DNA of 64,000 bases from Crocodylus rhombifer. Its lineage: Eukaryota; Chordata; Crocodylia; Crocodylidae. Where the stretch lies: contig JAVSML010020386.1 in NCBI GenBank assembly GCA_038503035.1, positions 189,225 to 253,224 on the forward strand, read 5' to 3'. Below, piece by piece: positions 1 to 11,565 of the stretch; positions within the stretch are counted from its first letter, which is position 1; each line of letters starts with the position of its first letter. The notes below the pieces were generated by a model. The model did not search any database. It saw only the letters and a program-made list of their open reading frames with translations, and had not been told where the DNA came from. A program made the position numbers and the translations under genes.

Positions 1-47
<47 letters not shown>
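1..47. repeat. (AC)n microsatellite
   Basis: An uninterrupted AC dinucleotide run at the window edge; it probably continues to the left. Confidence 0.99.
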
Positions 48-49
<2 letters not shown>

Positions 50-244
50 GTCTCTCCCTATGCACACATACACACTGTGTGCAATACAGCCAGGAGCCAC
101 GTGGTGCTGGAGCTGTACAGGGGCAGGAAGGTAGGGAAATGGCTGGGCTGCTGCATACTGCTGCTGGCTCCCTGAGCCCTACTGCCCCTGGTTCCTGTCA
201 TCTTTGACAGGTGGCCAGGAGCAGATAAATATTCATTTTCTAAA

Positions 245-308
245 TTTTTTAGGGGCCTCGCGGGCTAGATAGAATGGCCTGGTGGGCTGGATTTTGTCCG
301 CCCCTGTT
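245..308. mobile_element. hAT-like 3' terminus fragment
   Basis: The stretch ends GGATTTTGTCCGCCCCTG, the reverse complement of a CAGGGGCGG-type hAT terminus, after a CG-rich 'gcgggct' run common in such ends. No matching 5' end or target duplication was found, so this is a weak call. Confidence 0.3.
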
Positions 309-338
309 TTATACCTTAAAATAGCTTGCAGAAGAGGG

Positions 339-402
339 GATATATTATAGGGCTGAGAACTCTGAAATCCATATTTCAGTTCTCAACCCTATAATATATA
401 CA
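339..402. repeat. Near-perfect hairpin (inverted repeat)
   Basis: The arm at about 341-368 pairs with 372-400 (TATTATAGGG...GAACT against AGTTCTCAACCCTATAATA) with one mismatch and a 2-base bulge around a loop of about 3-4 nt. It is a MITE remnant or a pre-miRNA-like fold; no family was recognised. Confidence 0.75.
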
Positions 403-1164
403 AATTGTATATATGTAGACATAAGAGATGTATTCATTTATGTGAAACGTGATTCCAGGTTATGAGAGGCAGAGTTGAGGAAAACATTTAATCCTAGGGA
501 AATGCCCCCAAATAGCAAGAATAGCTAAAAGCAGCTATTACTGTAGAACAAGTAAATAGACTCAACCTAAAGAAACACAGGCAGTAGAACAGAGAGACTG
601 ATTGAGAATGCAGATACAATGGACCAGTATGTATGTTTTGGAAAGCAACAAAAAATCAGGAAAAAAAATACCCACTCTGAGGGCAACTATGCAAGGAATG
701 TAGGTTGCAGACCCATTTTATGTGCCCAAATGAGCTAGGAAAACATAACAATGTGAAGTCTTATTTTAAGGACGTGACCATCTAGAGGGCAGGCTGATGT
801 TAGTAGACCATCATCTGCATTCCATATGGCTACTGAAATGGAGTCCCTAATGGCACCCCTGAAGAAAAGAACTGGAAAGTCTGCAAGAAAGAAACATACC
901 TGAAAAAGCAAGCATGGAGTGGATCAGCTACATTAGAATGGTGAAAAAACCCTTCAGGTGTGTATAGACTCCAAACCACTGAACAGAGCAACTAAAGAAA
1001 GTCTCTAGCCATTACCAATGACTGAGAGCTAACTACTGAGGACTGACTACTACTAACTACCACATTAACTGAGTCTATTCAGGATAAAAAAAATCACTAT
1101 TTGTGATACCAGGAATGGGGGGAGGGTTGCCATATTGCACTGGGTAAGCTGTCTAGGAGCAGTA
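401..1164. other. Intergenic, nothing recognised
   Basis: AT-rich sequence with no open frame of interest, no repeat end and no RNA gene that I could recognise. Confidence 0.5.
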
Positions 1165-1490
1165 CAGGCAGTCGTCGACTTACAATGTTTTGAGTATCAA
1201 AGCACTTACGACATTTCTAAATTGACACCCTGTTTCAACTTTCTGACGTCAGTTTCCACTTTACAACGCTTGATCTGATGTTACGCCATGCCAGTGAACA
1301 AGTCTTTGTGTCACCCATCTCCCTGGAGAACATCTGTCCAAACTTCCTTGGACACTTTCTTTAAGAAAGCAGACAAGACGTCAGAAAAACCTGCAGCCAA
1401 GACTCCTGAGAAGACTCCAGCCAAGAACCCTTCAAAAGTCTAGCAAAGTCACCTCAAAGAAGTCCTTCCAAATCAATATGATTGCTATTT
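1165..1490 (+). mobile_element. Tigger/pogo-like DNA transposon fragment
   Basis: It starts CAGGCAGTCGTCGACTTAC preceded by TA, the form of pogo/Tigger termini at TA target sites, and is followed by a lysine/proline-rich coding-like stretch near 1370-1480. The 3' terminus is missing. The family name is from resemblance only. Confidence 0.4.
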
Positions 1491-2552
1491 ACAATATAAA
1501 TACATTAATGTAGCTACTCATCTATAATTGATTGAGTACAAAATTGGGTTATTTTTGGTGAAAACAAGGTATATTGGGCCTTGGTTCAGGAACCAATCCC
1601 ATAAATGAACTATCAGTAGGAGAGCTCTTGGGACTCATGATATTAATGTAGGACAGGTGCATGCATGTCAGGATAAAGGAAATTCAAGGCCATAGGATCA
1701 AGTGTAGAGTCTGGGAGTGGAATACTGGGGTGATTGCAGGCAAATTGAAGCTGAAAACAGAGGGCCTCCATATCAAACATCTGGTGATTTCTGAGGGAGT
1801 GTGGTAGGACCCTGTGGAACTGAGTGCCATTGAAAGAAATACCCATACCAGATGATGTGAAGGGGTTTAATGATGTATAGGGAAGGCCAACTATCCTTCA
1901 AATTTCTGAGCTTGCTATGAGCCCTTCAGACAATTAATAGACAATAGTGCCCCCAGGGAATGGTCAGAAACCCTGACATTCAATGAAGACCATCACAAAT
2001 AAGGTATAATCTATGATATACTCCAAACATTCAGAGAAACTACAGGCCCCAGGAGGCCTAGGAGTGACACTGATACAAAGCAAGTAGGCCATGATATTTG
2101 CCAGCAGAGCCCTCAAACAGAAAAGGGATAGGTTCATAGACACAAGTTGCTACTTGTCAGTGTTGTGCAAAATAGAACTATTCCACCTATTTACCTCTGT
2201 TCACACAGTGAATGTGCAATTCAGTCATAGGCCTTTAGAAAGCATCATGAAGCTGCTACTGCTGAATAGCACTGTTTTGCTTTGACTTCTGTTTTGACAG
2301 AACAGTGTTTTGTTTTGCGTTTAGTTTTGTTTTGATGCTGTTTTGAAGTTTTGCCCATTGCCTATAATGGGGAAGCACAAAACTGAAGGAGGAGCAGCTT
2401 CCTGTGACCCCAGGCAGATCGTGGCCCACATCCCAGGGAGGAGTCTGGCAGAGGTGCTCTCATGCCATGCAGCTGTGTACACCACACAGCTTAGAGGGAA
2501 TGCCGGCCAGGTATATCCCCTGTGTACTCACAAAGTAATAGGAAAGTTATGT
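1491..2552. other. Intergenic; one short dispersed fragment only
   Basis: No gene was seen. 2469-2502 (GCAGCTGTGTACACCACACA followed by GCTTAGAGGGAA) recurs with few changes at 17408-17444. It looks like the end of a dispersed DNA element whose terminus reads CAGTGTTCCCTCTAAG on the other strand. 2280-2350 is GTTTT-rich. Confidence 0.4.
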
Positions 2553-2564
2553 TTAATAGATTCA

Positions 2565-4313
2565 GAGATGTTAGGGGCTGGAAGGGACCTCTTGAGATAG
2601 TCAGGTCCAGCCCCCTGCACTTGGCCAGGAAAGACTGCTGGAGTCAGATGACCCCAACTACATGAGGGTCAAGACATTTTTTGAAGATATCCAGAATAGG
2701 TGATTGCACCACTGTTGGGAGGGAGTCTATTCCACACCCTGAATACTTGAGTTGTAAATAAGTTTTTCCTTATGTCTAATCTAAAGCTGTCTTCTAGCAA
2801 TTTATGACCATTAGTCTTAGTCTTCCCCTGGACAGCCCTGGTGAATAGATGTTCCCTCAGTCCCTGATATATGCCCCTTATATACTTATAGGTTGCTACC
2901 AAGTCCCATCTGAATCTTCTCTTTTCCAAGCTGAACAAATCCATGTCTCTCAACCTCTCATCATATGCCCTGCTCTCCATACCCCTAACCATATGCATAG
3001 CCCTCCTTTGGACCCTCTCAAGTCTCTCTACATCCTTCCTGAAGGATGGTACCCAGAACTGGATGCAGTACTCCAGCTGTGGCCTCACCAAGGCCAAGTA
3101 AAGCAGAAAGAGGACATCCTTAGTCTTGTTTGAGATGCATCGATAGATGCATGCTAGTGTTGTGTTTGCTTTGCTGCCTACAGCATTACACTGATGGCTC
3201 AAGTTCATTCTATGGTCTATCACAGGGGTAGGCAATATTTTTTGGCTAGAGTGCCAAAACTCCCCCACAATGTCTAACTTGGAAGGTGTGGGAGTGCCGG
3301 CATGCCAGAAAAACAAAATGGGGGGGGAGGTACATGTCAGGACATACTGCATATTAGTATATTTAATAATCATAAATGTTGCCTATGTTGTTGTGTATTC
3401 CTTCTTCATTGAACATGTTGCAGTGAGAGAGAGAGAAGCAGACACACACACATGCACACAGAGAACCACATGCACAAACACAAAAGAACCAGAACACACC
3501 CAGAACAGACACATGCACACACACATCCAGAACCAGACAGAGGCAGACAAACACAGAACCAGGTGTGCAGGTGCACGGAGCCATGCTCCTGGGCCACTGA
3601 ACAAGGTCCAACCCAACAGTGCCCTGGTCCTGCCAGAGCCCCTGTGCTTCCCTGGGGAGCCAGGCCCCAGGCTGCAGCACAGCTGCCTAAGGCCCTGGCC
3701 CAGAGCCTGCACATCAGCCCAACTTCCCACCCACCCCACACAGCTAAGCCTGCAAAAGGTGCGGTGTTCCTGGCAAGGGGCAGCGCCAACCTCTTTCTGG
3801 TTGGGGGGCTGGGCCGGGGCTGGAGCCCAGTCTGCTTGCAGCTGCCCACCTAGGCTTTGTGGCTGGCAGCAGCTGCCTAGAACCCAAGCTGGTAGTGGTG
3901 GGCCAAGCAAAATGGCCTCATGTGCCATGTTCAGCATACGTGTCAGGGGTTGCTGACCCCTGGTCTATCAAGACCCTGAGGTCTCTTTCAGTTGTAGTGC
4001 TAGTAAGCGTAGTCCTGCCGAGCCTGTAAGCATGATGTGGGTTGTTTCTCCCCAGGTGGAACATCTTACACTTTTTGGTGTTGAACATCATCAGGTTTTG
4101 ATCCACCCACCTTGCAAGCCTGTCCAGGTCAGCCTGTATCTCCAGCCTATTCTTCAGCCTGACCACAGTCCCTCATAATTTGGTGTCATCTGTAAAATTT
4201 ATCGAGTTCTGCGGTTCCCCAATTTGACCATGAACACATTGTGCGAGCCCAAGTCAAAGACTTTTTTGAAATCCAAGTATATGACATCAACCTCATCTTT
4301 CTTGTTGGTAATC
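2565..4313 (-). mobile_element. CR1 LINE, 5'-truncated, minus strand, split by a hAT insertion
   Basis: The minus strand encodes C-terminal CR1 ORF2 segments: a DVIYLDFKKVFD block (about 4240-4310), a QADLDRLARWVDQNLMMFNTKKCK region (4030-4150), then [25 protein letters not shown] and the end of the ORF (2669-3210). The 3' end at about 2565 has the typical CR1 tail sequence (AGGTCC...TAGATTC-like). A mid-RT segment is missing near 4187-4200, where two distant ORF2 parts abut. 3223-3962 is a later hAT insertion. The element is dead. Confidence 0.9.
3223..3962. mobile_element. Non-autonomous hAT element, 740 bp, nested in the CR1
   Basis: The termini are CAGGGGTAGGCAA and (reverse complement) CAGGGGTCAGCAACCC. 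They are flanked by perfect 8-bp target duplications GTCTATCA at 3215-3222 and 3963-3970, the hAT hallmark. The interior is CA-rich and then GC-rich, and the overlapping long ORFs in it on both strands look compositional, with no transposase. It inserted after the CR1. Confidence 0.93.
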
Positions 4314-5029
4314 AGAACAGACAAAAGACAATGCAAAAGAGGCAGGAAGGGATCCAGTGTTGGACTGTACAACACACCTTGCTGTAGACTAAAATAGCAC
4401 AGAGACCAACTGCCTGAAAAACTAGAACTTTGCTTGCTGTGAGGAGATACACACAGAGTAACATCTGCGAGGCATGGGACCCGTGGAGGGGAGGTTGGAG
4501 CTGGTATTAAGGCCCTTGTCAGCAGAGTGAGTAATGGGTAGCTTCCTGCCTTAATAAAAACTCTCATATTTTTCCATCAAGGAGAGTGAAGTGGGTGGTT
4601 ACCCCATGAGCAGGGCAGCTGGTGAAGACCTAATGAGGAGGCCACCCTGTTACAGAGTGAATAACTTCAAATGGACAGTAATATTTTAAGGTTATCAAAT
4701 CTGTACATGAACATGTTCCCACAAATAGATGAGTTATCTCTAAATATGGAACCTAATTCCTGAAATCACTTAGACATTTGTGAAAAATTAGACACCAGGA
4801 ACATTTTTTTTACTGCTTATACTCACATTGCTTGTGCAACCATTCCCTAAAAAGAGGCACCTTTATTCTATAGGCTGTCACGCACTGAAATAGCAGCTGC
4901 CAAAGTGCCTGCCAGTATGCATGATTCTCCATTTTTCATGCATAAATATAATTTATGGAAAAGCCACTGTACAAGCATGTTTTGTTTCTAAACATCAGCG
5001 GAGGGTTCAGGATTGAGAGAGTGGTCGGA
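4314..5029. other. Intergenic, nothing recognised
   Basis: No gene, terminus or hairpin was recognised between the truncated 5' end of the CR1 and the LTR-like block. Confidence 0.45.
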
Positions 5030-5683
5030 GTAAAAAAGTGAGAAAGGTTTATTGACTTAATAAACACACACAACTCCACGTAGTATAATAAGACAACAAT
5101 GACAGACAATAACAATTTGCGTTGGCAACTTATCAGTAGTCTCCTCTGATGCCTGATATACAAGTTCCTCTTCTACAAAGCTCAGCAAAGTCAGGCGTTC
5201 CTGATCAACACAGTCCGAGGGGTACCGGGAAGGACCCTGGTATTCAGCCCTCATGCTTCTCAAGATCTACTGAATCCAGGTCAGCAGCTAATTTTAAATC
5301 AGTAGCTTCTCTCACACTGCTGCATCTTCCTTCTAATGATTTCCAGATATGCTAGCCAATTTATAACTTCTGAGCTATGCTGATAACTTGCAGCCGCTAC
5401 AAACTTTCCTTAGGACTGACCAATAGCAGTACAAGCCTTTGCATTCTTCTGATAAGGTTAATTTTGACTGTGCTACAAGGCCTACTACTACTTCTACAAG
5501 GCCTTGCTAAGTTTACTAGGCCTCACTACATACAAGGCCTCACTAATCCTTGACTTTAATTAGGCTCTTAGCAGCAACATACAGCTTACAATATCTAAAC
5601 AAACAACAAAAACACCTGGTCTAAGTCTCATAGAGTGCTCAGCAAGCACCTTTATCACACAGACATAGTTTTCAGCTGTCACA
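5030..5683 (-). mobile_element. LTR-like block (family B), minus strand
   Basis: About 125 bp (5121-5246) aligns with 58882-59000 (shared GTTGGCAACTTATC, CAGCAAAGTC, GATCAAC, CAGTCCGA/CTGTCCGA). In both copies a TATA-like box lies about 115-130 bp away on the minus-strand upstream side (here TATAAA, reverse complement of 5360-5365), and both upstream edges read GTCACA (TGTGAC on minus). A minus-strand AATAAA (5048-5053) fits an R region. No target duplication was found. The left edge is approximate. Confidence 0.5.
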
Positions 5684-6579
5684 ATCTGTCCCACACCTTC
5701 CTCCAGATCTTGAAATATCTCAACACACCAAAACAATCAATGCTATTTAAAGATGATTCTTGTGCATTTGAATATTCTTCCAGTTTACATACTTGAAATA
5801 AGCAGGCAGGCTGAGGAGGCTGCAAAATATGCATTCTTTAATCCAGACCAAGCTGCACAGTCTAATTTTAGGTATACTTACACTGACTTTGTCAGAACTC
5901 CATTAGAAAGCTATAGAAAGACTGCATTATATTAGAAATAGTTAATCCATTTTCCTGTCAGGTAAAAAAGAAAAGAACATTCACATATTTCTCTAGTTAT
6001 TATATTTTTATCTCTCACTTGCTTTTTCATTTTTTTATGTTTATTTCTTGGATTTATCATATTTGATAGTAAAGATACTGAATTAAAGGAGACTGCCTTG
6101 TATAGATACTTTGCACCAGAAAACCAGTCAGCAAATGCTGCACAAGAACCATCCTTGCCATCATGAAAAGATGGAATGATGGGCCTGGATTGTGCATCTC
6201 TCTCCATCTCTTGGAAAGAGATGCACAAACGGGGATGGCTGCCATGGCTGTCTCTCTGTAAGTAGCTCTCTTAATACTGATCCGATTTCATTTCCCCAAG
6301 CACAAGGTCTTCTCAGTTGGACACATGGAACAGGAAACCATGGACACCCTAGTGTTGGGCTGGCAGAACTGCTTTGGTTAATTAGGCTGTTTGTTTTTAC
6401 TGGTATCTACAAGGGTCTGGGCACAGTTTTAGGGGATGAAGGTGCCTGGTGCCAGTAGAGGGATTGCCTCTGCTCCTAAGGAAAATTCAGTGCACACACT
6501 TCAGAACCCCAAAACCCTGCCCAGCCTCATCCTTGTGATGTCCCTCACTGGCTCCTAGCTTCCCCACGAAGCCGGGAAA
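5684..6579. other. Intergenic, nothing recognised
   Basis: The AT-rich run up to the CpG island holds no convincing exon. A RETREG1 3' end might be expected somewhere upstream from synteny in other vertebrates, but I see no coding part of it. Confidence 0.45.
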
Positions 6580-7070
6580 GGTACCCGTGTGGCACGGTCG
6601 CCTCGAGTGCACAGACAAGACCTTTTGTTGCTTTCTGGGCAGCGTCAACGAGCCCCCGCGCGACCCTCCGCGCTGCCAGGGCCAGAGCTGCCAACACCCC
6701 GCTGAGCCCCACAGGCGCGATCGCTGCGCTGTGACTGACAGCCTCGGAGGAGACCTCCAGGCCGGCAGAGGGCGGCCGCCTCCACCACTGCTGTCCCCCG
6801 TGCTCCTGCCCCGGAAGGGAGGGAGGCAGCGCGGCCTCCGTGGAGGCGTCGGGGTTTGCGGCTGCTGCTCGCGGGGTGAGTTGCGGGGCCGGGACGCGGC
6901 TGGTGAGCTGGCGGCTGCTTGGAACGTTCCCGGCCCGAGCGTTCCAGCCGCGCTGGCCGAGCCGGCTCGCTCCTCACGGAGGGGCCGCCGCCTGCGCGCA
7001 GCCCTGGGCTCGCCTGGACGCGAGGCAGAGACGGCAGGTGCGATTGCGGTGCTGATCTCCTTGTCCCCCC
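6580..7070 (+). promoter_or_regulatory. ZNF622: CpG island, probable ZNF622 promoter
   Basis: The base composition changes sharply to GC-rich with many CpG dinucleotides, unlike the AT-rich flanks. It contains GC-box-like runs, no TATA box at an obvious place, and a consensus donor (GCGGG|GTGAGT, intron from 6876). It is the only CpG-dense block upstream of the ATG exon. Taking it as the housekeeping-type promoter of ZNF622 is inference. The long open frames here (for example 6587-7351 on +) look like GC-driven chance ORFs. Confidence 0.7.
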
Positions 7071-7258
7071 CGGCAGCTGTGCCTTCTGCTGGGTTTCGTA
7101 CCCAGCCTCGGTTATGGCTGCAGGGCTCTGCAGGGAGGTTAGTTCTGGTACCCAGCCTCCTCTTGGGTCTTGTGTCAGCCAGTGTTTTCTATTTGGGAGC
7201 AGACTTCATCACAGTGCGGGGTGGATCTGCCCCGGCTCTTAGAGCAGGCTCTTTAGGG

Positions 7259-7462
7259 CAGGGGTGTCCAGTCTTTTTGAGTGTGGGACCGGATCATGAA
7301 CTTTTCATCACCCAGTGGGCCGGCAAGCCGTATGCAAAGACCTCACAGTAAGAGGTATCATATCGCCCCTTCCCCCGAAAGTACAGTGTTTACTTTTGTT
7401 TCCGGTGGCAGCACCTTGGGCCTCAGAAAACAGCTTGAAAGGCCGCATGTTGGACAAGCCTG
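7259..7462. mobile_element. Short hAT element, 204 bp
   Basis: The termini CAGGGGTGTCCA and (reverse complement) CAGGCTTGTCCAACATG are flanked by 8-bp repeats CTTTAGGG (7251-7258) and CTCTAGGG (7463-7470), one mismatch. It lies just downstream of the CpG island in the probable 5' UTR intron. Confidence 0.85.
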
Positions 7463-7470
7463 CTCTAGGG

Positions 7471-9717
7471 CCTCTGCCATGCCACAGGCTGGGCGCGCCC
7501 AACACTGCAGGCTGTTGCCTTTATTCGTGATCACGCAGCAGCCTTCCTCTGTCCTGTCCCTGTTAAGACTTTGATGGGACTTGGCACATGCGAGTACTGA
7601 CACACAGCGTGTGTATGCTGGTGGAACCTGCCTTTCTGCCAGCATCACACTGAAGTGGACGTATAAGTGGCTGCAGACAGATGAGCAAGGACGTTTGGTT
7701 CCCCCTGACTTGTGCTCCTGATGGTTGTACCCAAGGGAATGCTTGTGTCACACATGCTCTGGCACATGGCATGGTGAGGTAGGGGAGGCTGGAGCCAGCA
7801 ACTGTGCTGGTCCTAGTAGCCTTACTTGGGATCCTGGGGATCAGGGAAGCTGCAGTCGCGGTGTTCCTGCAGCTGGGAATCTGGCTGGCAGCTGGAGTCT
7901 TGGGTTGCACACGTTGCTGCCATGTATGCTGCCCCACTTTTTTTCCATGTGGGTTTTTTTGACCCCAGGATCTGGTAGGTAGCAACATGGGGAATGCCTG
8001 AATGTGCAGTGTGTGGTGCCACAGATGCGTCTTCAGCACTACACTTGATCTGAGCCTTCAAGAGGCCGAGAAGCGTACTACACAGCCACAGTTGTCTGGA
8101 CGTGGCTGGTAAGTCCCTGGTATGTGTCCCTTGCCTCTAGGATAAAGTTACCTCATTATAGTGATCACTGGGTTCAAAACACACAGGCATACCCCATGAC
8201 AAGAACTCCAAGATAACCTTTAAGTGAAGAGCAGTAGGCAGCTTCTGCTTAATTGAGGGACCCAATGGCCAATTGATCACATTTCCCACCCTCTGTAGTC
8301 TAAGTAAGGAAATTTTCTAAATTATAACGTGTGTCACTGCACCCATGAAAAGACAGTAGTTACTGTGTACCTGTCTCCTTTGTGCAGTTTTAGCTGACTC
8401 CTAGGAGCCAGCAGTTGCCTGCTCTTCTGTATGTCCTGGACACTGATGCAGTTTACAGTTGTGTAGTAAACCAGTGTAAAATTATGCTAGTTAAATGTGT
8501 TACATGTCAGAATCCAGATTTGAGGTCTCAAAAGGTGAAGAAGAACTGGGTTCTGCAGCCTGGCACTGCAGTTCAGTTCCAACGGGAGAGAACTGAGAAG
8601 CTGTCAAAGGCATAAAGATACGCTGCCAGCATGGTGCACAGAGCTCTATACCCAGCTCTCTGTAAAGGTCTAACACCATTGTCTGCCAAAACGTTGAGGG
8701 CTGTTAAAAGATCATCATACCTGAATAGTTAGCTTGGTAAATTGTAAAAATGGGCTGCTACACTAACAGGTTCTGTGTTTTTGAAAGAGTTATTTGCAGT
8801 TCATTGGGGAGAGAATGTGCTGTATAAGGTCAGGTTATTTTTGTGTGTTGATTAAAACAGCCAGAAGTTAACTTTACTGATCGATAGTTAACACTGTTCC
8901 TGCTCTAGGCAACAACAGGTGTGATCTCTTTTCCAGTTTTCATTTAAGTGAGCATATATACCTCATCCTAGCTTAGTTTGAAAAACAGGTTTGTATAGAC
9001 ATACTGTATTTTACACTTCCTTTCTACATATAAATATTTTATAATAACATATTTATAAACAGTACTTTGGGATATGTTGAATTTAAAACCACAAAAAGGA
9101 AATGTGTAATGACACAACTTTTATTATCAGGCCACTTTTATTTAGGTTTTATAGTCCATGGCTTATATGATAATGACATTATGTTCTTCTGACTGGTGAT
9201 TAGCACGAAATGCAGTCCATGGATTTTTGGGTCATGCAGGGATAGCTCAAATGAGGTTCAATAGGAGACCAACAGCCAAAAAAAAAAAAAGGTAACCCCT
9301 TCTTATTAAAAGACTATAAATCTGGTTTGGATTCAGCTAGTTCAACTGTCTTATTTAAATTTTGTCCCCAGGACCCGTATATACCCAATCTGAGCTGTTA
9401 TTTTTAAGGGTAAAACTACATATGAAAATAAATATGTATAATAGAAGTACTGGCATAGTAGCATGTGATCCTATAGTTATTCTCTACTCTTTTTTTTCTT
9501 ACCAGCAAAGAGAGTGGATTATTCCTTTCAGTTGCCCAATGTACATTTTTTTTCAGTTATTCTGTGGGGGTCTCAATATATTTTGTTAAATTTTATTTTT
9601 GATGTTAGAGAGAATGATGTGGTAAACTTCTAGTTCTGGCTATAGCTTTACTAAACGGATAGAAAATACAGCCTTTGCTCTTGTACACATGCTCCTTTTC
9701 CCCAAAAACTAGCTGCT
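7471..9717. other. Probable 5' UTR intron interior, nothing recognised
   Basis: There is no conserved exon, RNA gene or repeat terminus that I can name; a poly-A run lies near 9279-9290. The ORFs at 7563-8061 overlap in several frames and resemble no family. Confidence 0.4.
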
Positions 9718-9829
9718 GGAATTGTGTGCATTATACATAGGGCTCTTACTGATTTTCAATTTTACGGATTTGGTGAAAAACACAAAATTAGACGTTGTCT
9801 TCAAAATCCCAGGGCAGGAGGACTAAAAA

Positions 9830-10757
9830 TAAAATGCTCATGGCTGCTGCAGCTTGGCCATGCAGCCCACCTGGGGGGGCCACCACTGGTGAGAAGGGGA
9901 GCCCCTCACTGCTGATTGGCTTGTTGTGCGGCCCTGCCCCTCTCTGCCCATCAGTGGTGAATGGCAGGCCTGCATAATGAACAGCCCTTTCTGAGTCAGC
10001 AATGAGGGGAGGGGCTTCGTGATGGACAACACTCTCAACCAATCAGCAGTGAGGGAGAGCTCCTCACTGCAGGCTCAGGGCTGGGAGCTGTGCTGGCCTC
10101 TTCCCAGTTGTGGGGGCTGGGCCGGGGCTATGCTTGGACCGGGTGGAGGCAGGGCAGATGGTGGCAGCACTATGCTGCAGCTTTGGGGAATTTTGGGATG
10201 GCTATAGCCACTGTGTAGCATCCCCTCCCAGCGCTGCCAGTGCCATCTGGCCTGAGCGCAGCCACAACCCAGCCCATCCGCTAGGAACAGGTTGGCATGA
10301 TCCCTGGCCCTGAGCCTGCAGTGGGCAGCCTGCCCTCAACCTACGCACCAATCCAGGGGGGTACATGACCCCCATGTCTCTCTCAGGGGTGCACGCAGTG
10401 GCGGGGAGCCTCCCCCACTCCATACCCCCTGGATGAGCTGCCCATGGCTCAGTCCTGCTCCCAGCAGGGCCATATTCACTGCCCTGGCTGCACAGTGCTT
10501 GCTGCTGCCCCACTCCCTCCTTCACCATGGGGGCCTCAATCTGCCCCCCCACCTCCTTTCCCCCTCTCCCCACGGACTTACCATTCGGACGGTGTTCTCC
10601 AAGCTGCCTGGCTTCGTTCCTGGTTGCACAGATGCATGCAGCATTTATCGGTGACATTGTCGGCTACACTGGTCAAAAAACGCCAATTGCCGATAACGTT
10701 TATTTTCTTTTTATTGGTGCCAGTCTGACATGGACCAATATATTGGTGCACCTCTAG
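9830..10757 (-). mobile_element. GC-rich repeat with hAT-type end (family TAGAGGTGCAC), minus orientation
   Basis: The right end, read on minus, starts TAGAGGTGCACCAATATA and aligns over about 135 bp with the element starting at 15770 (CACCAATAAAA, GTTAT-GGC, CCAGTGTAGCCGA, CCAATAAATGC/CGATAAATGC). The inner part (10300-10640), also read on minus, aligns with 62330-62620 (GGTAAGTC-TGGGG, CTGAGAG, GCAGTGGGCAG). The left boundary is unclear; GC content rises at about 9830. No transposase is seen. Confidence 0.65.
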
Positions 10758-11290
10758 GGAACACTTAAACTACAAAGCAGGGAGCACTGAAGCAAAACAT
10801 AACTCTCTCTGTATACACAGTTATTTCATAGTGGGGTAAAGAGGACTCTTAATTTACCAAAAAAAAAAAAAAAGGATTCTTGTAACTCTGCTTCTTTTTT
10901 TTGTACTGCTACCAGCTTACCATTCCCTACATTTTCTCATAGCATGTTTATTTCCCTGGCTGTTTAAAGACAGGAAATGCAGCAAAAGCAAGTGTTTGCT
11001 TCCTGGAGGAGATGGCATTGTAGAATGCACTTGCCCACTGATTTAAAAACTTCTTTCCCATGCTGTGTGTGTGTGTTTAATGATAGCTTCTATCCAGTTG
11101 TCTTGGAAGGACTGGAAGATACTGAGTATATTTCAGAGCAGTTTTTCCCTCCACTATTGTATTTCTGTTCTCATGGCTTAAAACTGCATTGTCTTTTAGT
11201 TCAAAGAGATGAGGACATTTGGTGCTATCTTTTGGACCAACTGTATAGTGGAGAGAGCTGTTCAGTTAGGAGACTTAAAGAAGGGCACTT

Positions 11291-11565
11291 AGGGTAGTTT
11301 TACATGTGCTCTGACACATTCTGATTAGAAAAGTGTTATTGCAGATTCAATCTCGAGTAATCAAGTCTGCTGGAGCGTTTTAATCAGAACGCTCCAGCTT
11401 GCTGCAGCATCTTGCATATTAAGCTTATCGTTAAACATGCTTTAGTTAAAGTGCCCCTGCCACCATTTTGAAATGCGGGGACACTGAATACACAAAACAC
11501 TATGAGCGTTTTAGTTAGAGTGGCTCCCGAGTGCTGCTTTAAAATGCTGCCTTCACCCTAACCCT
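11291..11565. mobile_element. Palindrome-rich MITE, same family as 30806-31114
   Basis: It begins AGGGTAGTTTTACATGTGC and shares with the 30.8-kb copy a head (CTCTGACACA/CTCCGACACA), the pattern GCAGATT...GAGTCTGCTGGA/AAGTCTGCTGGA, and GGGGACACTGA. The right edge, ending near CACCCTAA, is approximate and no target duplication is visible. Confidence 0.5.

Noticed and set aside
3270..3956. Long overlapping ORFs on both strands (up to 228 aa)
   Set aside because: They lie wholly inside the hAT insertion with exact target duplications, have low-complexity His/Thr or Pro/Gly-rich content and overlap in several frames.
1..6500. RETREG1 3' exons expected from synteny
   Set aside because: No coding similarity was seen; the gene may begin beyond the left edge.
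6587..7351. 254-aa ORF over the CpG island
   Set aside because: Arg/Gly/Pro-rich, overlapped by ORFs in other frames, and runs into a hAT element at 7259. CpG-rich DNA has few stops, and no family resemblance was seen.
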